Shown here in pieces: positions 24,529-29,068 of a stretch of DNA of 29,068 nt (positions within the stretch are counted from its first letter, which is position 1; each line of letters starts with the position of its first letter). Under the pieces are notes generated by a model, which was not told where the DNA came from, ran no database searches, and was given only the letters and a program-made list of their open reading frames with translations. Origin of the DNA: an uncultured Pseudorhodobacter sp. (GTDB lineage Bacteria > Pseudomonadota > Alphaproteobacteria > Rhodobacterales > Rhodobacteraceae); assembly GCA_937910975.1 (NCBI GenBank), contig CALEMZ010000275.1, forward strand, positions 1 through 29,068, read 5' to 3'. The translations under genes and the position numbers were made by a program.

Positions 24529-25713
24529 TCAGGCAGGGTTTGCCTCTGTTAGCGTAGTTGCTGCTTTGTCCAATCGGGCCAGCGCCTCAGCGATGTCAGC
24601 ATCCGGGATGTTTAGGGCGGGGAGCAGGCGGACCACGTTGTCAGCGGCAGGAACAGTGAGCAGGTTTTCCGCGTAATTTGCTTTGACCACATCCGTGTTC
24701 GTTGCCTTGCATTTCAGGCCCAAAATCAATCCCGTGCCGCGCACAGACTCATACACCTCAGGGTGCGAGGCCACGAGGCCTTCAAGCCCTTGGCGGAACA
24801 TCGCGGCCTTGCGGTTCACCTCGGCCAGAAAGGCCGGGTCGGTCACGATTTCCATCACCTTCGTCCCCACAGAACAGCCCAAAGGATTGCCGCCATAGGT
24901 GGAGCCGTGGGTGCCTGCGACCATGCCTGAGGCCGCGTTTTCGGTGGCAAGCACGGCACCCAAAGGAAAGCCGCCGCCGATGCCTTTGGCGACCATCATG
25001 ATATCAGGCGTTACCCCGGCCCATTCATGGGCAAAAAGCTTACCCGTCCGGCCCACGCCGCATTGCACTTCGTCCAGGATCATCAGCGCGCCGGTTTCAT
25101 CGCAAAGGTCCCGTAGCCCTTTGAGGCAAGCATCGGGCAGAACACGAATACCACCCTCGCCCTGGATCGGTTCAAGCATGACCGCTGCAGTCTTTTCGGT
25201 AAGCGCAGCACGCAGCGCATCGTGGTCGCCAAAGGGCAGCGTGCGGAAGCCGGGCATCAGCAGGCCAAAGCCCTTCGTCATCTTTTCCGAGCCAGCGGCG
25301 GCAATTGCCCCGGTGGAACGACCATGGAAGGCGCCCTCAAAGGTCAGTATCTCAATCCGCTCAGGCTGGCCTTTTTCATACCAATATTTGCGCACCATCT
25401 TGATGGCCAGTTCCGCCGCTTCCGTGCCGGAATTGGTAAAAAACACAGTATCCGCAAAGCTATGCTCCACAAGCAAATCCGCAAGTCGCTGTTGCTGGGG
25501 GATTTGATAGAGGTTGGAGACATGCCAAAGCTGGCTTGCCTGCGCCGTTAGCGCAGCCACCAGATCGGGATTTGCATGGCCTAGGGCGTTTACCGCAATG
25601 CCCGCACCCAGATCGAGGTAGCGCGCGCCATCGGTCGTCGTCAGCCAAGAGCCTTCACCTTTTTCAAAGGCCAAAGGGGCACGATTATAGGTCGGTAAAA
25701 CAGAAGGGATCAT
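24529..25713 (-). CDS. argD: Acetylornithine aminotransferase
   Basis: 394-residue class-III PLP aminotransferase that converts N-acetylglutamate semialdehyde to acetylornithine. Key parts are FFTNSGTEAAELAIK (91-105), FEGAFHGRS (125-133), EPIQGEGG (181-188), LDEVQCGVGRTG (213-224) and the PLP lysine K243 in VAKGIGGGFPLGA. The start at 25713 (MIPSVLPTYNR) has AAGGA 7 nt upstream; an ATG at 25749 would add 12 residues not usual in the family. With argF next on the strand, the arginine-biosynthesis assignment is favoured over a catabolic paralogue. It is divergent from gcrA across 356 nt. Confidence 0.96.
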   Translation of the reverse strand: MIPSVLPTYNRAPLAFEKGEGSWLTTTDGARYLDLGAGIAVNALGHANPDLVAALTAQASQLWHVSNLYQIPQQQRLADLLVEHSFADTVFFTNSGTEAAELAIKMVRKYWYEKGQPERIEILTFEGAFHGRSTGAIAAAGSEKMTKGFGLLMPGFRTLPFGDHDALRAALTEKTAAVMLEPIQGEGGIRVLPDACLKGLRDLCDETGALMILDEVQCGVGRTGKLFAHEWAGVTPDIMMVAKGIGGGFPLGAVLATENAASGMVAGTHGSTYGGNPLGCSVGTKVMEIVTDPAFLAEVNRKAAMFRQGLEGLVASHPEVYESVRGTGLILGLKCKATNTDVVKANYAENLLTVPAADNVVRLLPALNIPDADIAEALARLDKAATTLTEANPA

Positions 25714-26069
25714 CGCATGGTCCTTATGTGGAAGGCTTAGCCGTGCCAAAGCCGGGCGGCCAAGTCAACGTGAATTGGGGGTAGTTGGGGGAATTGGGTG
25801 CCAAAAAGGCAGGTGTGATCAGTCGCGCGCGCGTGTTAACGTCGGCGTCGGGGCAGTTGGAAAAGGCTGGCCTTTGTGATCATGGGTGCATTCGTAAGAC
25901 TGGGAGCGGGCGAAGTAAAGCGCGATGCAGGGCGCACGCCATAGTTTGTGGTACAATCCCTTGTAACTGGGCCTTGGGGAATGTATCTAAGGCAGTCACT
26001 GCTAAATTGGGGCGATCAAGCGCCATCCTACGCGCAAGACTTGGCGCGCCCCCAACACCGGAGATCGGC
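25714..26069. promoter_or_regulatory. argD/gcrA divergent intergenic region
   Basis: 356 nt with no convincing gene. The frame of gcrA is open upstream to 25785, but its translation shows no family look and gcrA homologues begin at MSWTDERV. A possible plus-strand -10 TACAAT is at 25952-25957, without a good -35. By eye there is no GANTC (CcrM methylation) site in this stretch. It probably contains the promoters of both divergent genes. Confidence 0.4.
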
Positions 26070-26684
26070 ATGTCCTGGACAGATGAGCGTGTTGAAACGC
26101 TTAAGAAAATGTGGGCGGAGGGCCAAAGCGCCAGCCAGATCGCAAAGGAATTGGGCGGCGTTACGCGCAATGCGGTGATCGGCAAGGTGCACCGTTTGGG
26201 CCTGTCGAACCGGGTAACTGGCGGCGCGAGCAAGGAAGAGCCCGAGGCAGAGGTTACGACGCCCGCGGCGGCGCGTGCCGAGACCCAAGCACGGCCAGCA
26301 GAGACCCCTCGTGTGGCCGAGCCGAAACCTGTCCCACGTCCTTCCGCACCCGTGAACCCCACGGTTGCGCAGGTTGTCAACAATGTCACGCCGCTGCCGT
26401 TGCGCAAGTCCATCGTGCCTGCGGGGCAGCCTTTGCCCCCGCAACCCTCGGCCAATGAGATCAGCCCCGAAGCGCTGGCTTCAGTGCGAGAAGTCGAGAA
26501 AACTTCCAAGAAAATCAGTCTGATGGAGCTGACCGAGCGGACCTGCAAATGGCCAGTCGGCGACCCGGCGACAGAGGATTTCTGGTTCTGCGGCCTGCCT
26601 TCCACCCCCGGCAAGCCCTATTGCGAGGCGCATGTCGGCGTGGCGTTCCAGCCGATGAGCGCGCGGCGGGATCGTCGGCGCTGA
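26070..26684 (+). CDS. gcrA: GcrA cell-cycle regulator
   Basis: 204-residue GcrA, an alphaproteobacterial factor that binds sigma-70 RNA polymerase and promotes transcription at promoters marked by CcrM methylation. The N-terminal MSWTDERVETLKKMWAEG and VTRNAVIGKVHRLGLSNR segments (residues 1-48) form the diagnostic DNA-binding domain. A proline/alanine-rich linker (about 55-140) is followed by a C-terminal polymerase-binding part with TCKWPVGDP, WFCGLP and YCEAHVGVAFQP. The start is ATG at 26070 with GGAG 8 nt upstream. A 62-codon gene begins directly after its stop. Confidence 0.96.
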   Translation: MSWTDERVETLKKMWAEGQSASQIAKELGGVTRNAVIGKVHRLGLSNRVTGGASKEEPEAEVTTPAAARAETQARPAETPRVAEPKPVPRPSAPVNPTVAQVVNNVTPLPLRKSIVPAGQPLPPQPSANEISPEALASVREVEKTSKKISLMELTERTCKWPVGDPATEDFWFCGLPSTPGKPYCEAHVGVAFQPMSARRDRRR

Positions 26685-26873
26685 ATGCGCCCGCTGATCG
26701 ACCCGAATGACCCGTTTTTCCGCCGCCCGGCAACACGCTGGGCGGTGTCTCTGTTTCCGCTGGGCTGGGCCGGGTTTGAGGCCTATCTGGGCAGCTATGT
26801 CTGGGCAGCTTTGTTTGCTATAACAGGGGCTTACGCAGCATATATGCTGCTGTGGAAAGGCCCGTCAGCCTGA
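26685..26873 (+). CDS. Small two-helix membrane protein
   Basis: 62-residue protein starting with the ATG immediately after the gcrA TGA (no gap), so it would be translated by re-initiation or coupling. It opens MRPLIDPNDPFFRRP, then two hydrophobic helices (about 19-37 and 40-57) and a short KGPSA tail. I do not recognise a named domain. Its last 9 nt overlap the end of the convergent lipoprotein gene. Position suggests co-expression with gcrA; no function can be assigned. Confidence 0.75.
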   Translation: MRPLIDPNDPFFRRPATRWAVSLFPLGWAGFEAYLGSYVWAALFAITGAYAAYMLLWKGPSA

Positions 26874-27167
26874 GAATTTGGGGCAGTTTACACGGCCCCG
26901 CATTTCACCACTATCACCGCGCCATGTGCTTGCGATAATGCGGCAGCCGGTCAGTTCGGGCACCAAATCTATCATCGTAGCCCGAATGGCCTGATGCTCT
27001 TCACGACGGGCATAGCCGAGACGGATCACCTCAGCCATATTTCCCTTTAGAAACACGGTATAAGGCCGCCCTTCACGGGTGGCGTCAAACCGCTGGGCGC
27101 CGAACATGGCGGGGTTGGGCTGCGCGCCGCAGGCCGCGAGGAGGAGGAGGATCAGCAGGTTTTTCAT
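26865..27167 (-). CDS. Small predicted lipoprotein
   Basis: 100-residue protein with a short signal peptide and lipobox LAAC (residues 10-13), giving lipidation at C13. The mature part is short with two further Cys residues (in TGCRII and VNCPKF), which could form a disulphide in the periplasm. GGAG lies 9 nt upstream of the ATG at 27167. It overlaps the convergent 62-residue gene by 9 nt. No domain is recognised. Confidence 0.8.
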   Translation of the reverse strand: MKNLLILLLLAACGAQPNPAMFGAQRFDATREGRPYTVFLKGNMAEVIRLGYARREEHQAIRATMIDLVPELTGCRIIASTWRGDSGEMRGRVNCPKFSG

Positions 27168-27344
27168 CCTCCCAATCTCCTCGGATCACGGTTAATTTGG
27201 GGTTAATTTTCGGGATCAAGACCCGCAATATCGCGTGTTATTCGCGTAGTTTTTCCGTGCCACACCCGTGCATACACATTTTCGCAGCCCCCGCGGGGGA
27301 AATGGATGGCTTCGGCCCGGATCCTCTGGGCGCGGATGAGCGCT

Positions 27345-27367
27345 CCCCGGAGCCGGAAGCTCCGGGG
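27345..27367. repeat. Perfect 9-bp hairpin
   Basis: CCCCGGAGC / GCTCCGGGG with a 5-nt loop CGGAA lies in the 256-nt gap between the lipoprotein and the 117-residue membrane protein. No T-tract is present on either side, so it is more REP-like than terminator-like. Confidence 0.6.
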
Positions 27368-27393
27368 ATTGGACGGACGTTGCAATATGTAGG

Positions 27394-27415
27394 GCGGGGT
27401 GGAAGCCCACTCCGC
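27394..27415. repeat. 9-bp hairpin next to minus-strand gene end
   Basis: GCGGGGTGG / CCACTCCGC with one G-U pair and a 4-nt loop lies 8 nt past the stop of the minus-strand gene ending at 27424. It may act as a 3' structure for that gene. The flanking GTAGGGCGGGGTGG form resembles a hairpin seen at 27863-27880 in style, not in sequence. Confidence 0.5.
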
Positions 27416-27423
27416 ACAGGACT

Positions 27424-27777
27424 TCAGATCAAGATTTCAAGCAGTTCTGCCACGCCGACAAGCCCGACCAGAACCGAGGAAGACATCTTCAGCCCCGGCA
27501 GGTTGCGGGCCTTGATCGCCTTGCCATAGACCGTCGCGGACATGTCGTCATCCATGTCGCTGCGCAACGCGATCATATCGTCCAGCGCCGAGCCCCCGGC
27601 CAAAACGCCATAGGCGGTATTGGCGATGACCAGCATCACCAGACCGGAGGAATACGTGCCCGGCCCAAGATGGATAACCGCCGCCACGACGGCAAAGACA
27701 AACATGGTGGTGCGCATGATGTCGTAATAATTCGACGTCCGCGCCAGCAAGATTTTCGTGCGATGTTCTGGTGTCAT
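27424..27777 (-). CDS. Small three-helix membrane protein, function unknown
   Basis: 117-residue protein with membrane helices at about 22-40, 44-62 and 97-116. A polar N-terminus (MTPEHRTKILLARTSNYYDI) and an acidic loop (DDMIALRSDMDDDMS, about 66-80) flank them. The ATG at 27777 has AGAGGG at good spacing; a longer reading to 27879 passes through a hairpin and is unlikely. I do not recognise the family. It is followed by hairpins and is not obviously in an operon with its neighbours. Confidence 0.75.
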   Translation of the reverse strand: MTPEHRTKILLARTSNYYDIMRTTMFVFAVVAAVIHLGPGTYSSGLVMLVIANTAYGVLAGGSALDDMIALRSDMDDDMSATVYGKAIKARNLPGLKMSSSVLVGLVGVAELLEILI

Positions 27778-27862
27778 TGTTCCCTCTTCCCTTTGATCCC
27801 GGTTCACCCGGGTGAGGAGAGTGTAGCATGGATTTTGGGATTTTTTGGGGGGGGTGGGGTTA

Positions 27863-27880
27863 GGTGCGCTGAAGCGCACC
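27863..27880. repeat. Perfect 7-bp hairpin
   Basis: GGTGCGC / GCGCACC with loop TGAA, flanked by near-complementary TA(G)/(C)CTA. Just before it is a G-rich run with GGGGGGGG and TGGGG. It lies upstream of the 117-residue membrane protein. Confidence 0.55.
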
Positions 27881-27932
27881 CTACGGGGTTATACGTTGGA
27901 ACAGAGGGGAGCTTACTCAACCGTGTGGACAC

Positions 27933-27952
27933 GCGAATGGCAAGCCATTCGC
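27933..27952. repeat. Perfect 9-bp hairpin
   Basis: GCGAATGGC / GCCATTCGC with a 2-nt loop AA lies 14 nt from the larger hairpin at the lepA end. The two stand together as a hairpin pair past the end of lepA. Confidence 0.6.
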
Positions 27953-27965
27953 TGCCGCCCACCAA

Positions 27966-28002
27966 CTCTAAAGATGGACAGCTTAGCTGTCCATCTTTAG
28001 AG
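27966..28002 (-). terminator. 17-bp perfect hairpin with lepA stop codon as loop
   Basis: CTCTAAAGATGGACAGC and its exact reverse complement flank the 3-nt loop TTA, which on the minus strand is the lepA TAA stop. All 17 pairs match. The 5' arm on the mRNA encodes the last lepA codons (LKMDS). It probably protects the mRNA 3' end or helps termination; the T-tract is only TTT within the stem. Confidence 0.7.
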
Positions 28003-29068
28003 CGCTAATAAACGCCTCTTGCGGGATCTCGACCTTGCCGAACTGGCGCATCTTTTTCTTACCCGCCTTCTGCTTTTCCAGCAGCTTCTTTTTGCGGGTC
28101 GCATCGCCGCCATAACACTTGGCGGTCACATCCTTGCGCATGGCCGACAGCGTCTCACGCGCGATCACGCGACCGCCAATCGCGGCCTGGATCGGGATTT
28201 TGAACATGTGGCGGGGGATCAGGTCTTTGAGTTTTTCGACCATGGCGCGGCCGCGGGCCTCGGCCCGGTCGCGGTGGACCATCATGCTCAGCGCATCGAC
28301 CGGCTCATCGTTTACTAGGATCGACATTTTGACGAGGTGATCCTCGCGGTATTCGGAGATCACGTAGTCAAAGCTCGCATAGCCTTTGGAGATGGATTTC
28401 AGCCGGTCGTAGAAATCAAACACCACCTCGGCCAGCGGCAGGTCATAGACGACCATGGCGCGGGAGCCGGCGTAGCTCAGGTCCATCTGGATGCCGCGAC
28501 GGTCCTGGCAGAGTTTGAGGACATCACCGAGATATTCATCAGGCACAAGGATGGTGGCCTTGATGCGCGGCTCGTCGATATGGTCCACCAGCGTGAGGTC
28601 GGGCATGTCAGCGGGGTTGTGCAGGTCGCGCACCTCACCGTCGCGCATGTGGAGGTGGAAAACCACGGAAGGCGCGGTGGTGATGAGGTCGAGGTCATAT
28701 TCGCGTTCCAGCCGGTCGCGGATCACCTCAAGGTGCAGCAGGCCGAGGAAGCCGCAGCGAAAGCCAAAGCCAAGGGCAGCGGAGGTTTCCATTTCGGAGG
28801 AAAAGCTGGCGTCATTGAGTTGCAGCTTTTCAATCGCGTCGCGCAGAGCGTCAAAATCATTGGCATCAACCGGGAAGAGGCCGCAGAACACCACGGGCTG
28901 CGCGGGTTTGAAGCCCGGCAGCGGGGTTTCGCAGCCCTTCTTCTCAGAGGTGATGGTATCACCAACGCGGGTGTCGCGGACCTGTTTGATGGAGCCGGTC
29001 CAGATGCCGATTTCGCCGGGGCCAAGTTCGGCGATATCAACCATTTGCGGTTTGAGCACGGCGAGTTT
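27983..29068 (-). CDS. lepA: Elongation factor 4 (LepA), 3' part
   Basis: 361 residues are present; the 5' part, including the GTPase domain, lies outside the window. What is seen matches the C-terminal domains of EF-4/LepA, a translation factor that acts on stalled or mistranslocated ribosomes. Examples are MVDIAELGPGEIG, a domain with SALGFGFRCGFLGLLHLEVIRDRLEREYDLDLITTAPSV, and the LepA-specific tail with KDVTAKCYGGDATRKKKLLEKQKAGKKKMRQFG. The gene ends at 27983 in the loop of a long hairpin. A full protein would be about 600 residues. Confidence 0.96.
   Translation of the reverse strand, partial: KLAVLKPQMVDIAELGPGEIGIWTGSIKQVRDTRVGDTITSEKKGCETPLPGFKPAQPVVFCGLFPVDANDFDALRDAIEKLQLNDASFSSEMETSAALGFGFRCGFLGLLHLEVIRDRLEREYDLDLITTAPSVVFHLHMRDGEVRDLHNPADMPDLTLVDHIDEPRIKATILVPDEYLGDVLKLCQDRRGIQMDLSYAGSRAMVVYDLPLAEVVFDFYDRLKSISKGYASFDYVISEYREDHLVKMSILVNDEPVDALSMMVHRDRAEARGRAMVEKLKDLIPRHMFKIPIQAAIGGRVIARETLSAMRKDVTAKCYGGDATRKKKLLEKQKAGKKKMRQFGKVEIPQEAFISALKMDS

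Noticed and set aside
25785..26069. Upstream extension of gcrA by 95 codons
   Set aside because: GcrA proteins begin at MSWTDERV; the extra translation has no family character and GGAG lies just before the 26070 ATG.

Overview
The window looks like a chromosomal segment from an alphaproteobacterium of the order Rhodobacterales (Roseobacter/Rhodobacter type). The evidence is a GcrA cell-cycle regulator, a YcjX/YcjF pair, an argD-argF pair, high-GC coding sequence, and GC-rich hairpin repeats between genes. There is no rRNA, tRNA, CRISPR array, transposase or recognisable phage module. This placement comes from gene content and remembered family resemblance, not from a search.

Layout. 30-2491 (minus): YcjX-family P-loop protein and YcjF-family membrane protein. 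2645-3418 (plus): truA. 3430-3699: two nearly identical 70-nt repeats in opposite orientation, at the convergent ends of truA and the next gene. 3721-13484 (minus): an eight-gene cluster built around acetate/carboxylate uptake and activation. In transcription order it is acs, a zinc-lid adenylate kinase, a DUF4212 small symporter subunit, a large sodium:solute symporter, a cNMP/CBS/DUF294 protein, a small membrane protein, a single-domain response regulator, and a membrane-anchored protein that joins a degenerate sensor-kinase-like region to a DEDDh exonuclease. 13820-16085: a SulP-STAS transporter and, divergently, a HugZ/pyridoxamine-oxidase-like protein.

16140-18436 (minus): a broken parallel beta-helix (pectate-lyase-3 type) gene with an in-frame amber codon near its start and a frameshift near its end. 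18591-22911: meaB, and divergently a secreted DUF3108 protein followed by hrpB. 22975-25713 (minus): argD, argF and an isochorismatase-type hydrolase. 26070-26873 (plus): gcrA and a tiny membrane protein. 26865-27777 (minus): a small lipoprotein and a small three-helix membrane protein among hairpin repeats. 27983-29068 (minus): the 3' 60% of lepA, cut by the window edge, with its stop codon as the loop of a 17-bp perfect hairpin.

How the genes work together. The clearest functional unit is the 3.7-13.5 kb cluster. The two-subunit symporter would import a short carboxylate and Acs would activate acetate to acetyl-CoA, releasing AMP. Adk would return the AMP to ADP. The DUF294 protein, response regulator and kinase-like/exonuclease fusion are candidates for sensing or control. 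This last step is inference; the exonuclease fusion with its missing phospho-acceptor histidine is the most unusual item in the window. Most of the remaining genes are ordinary housekeeping genes.
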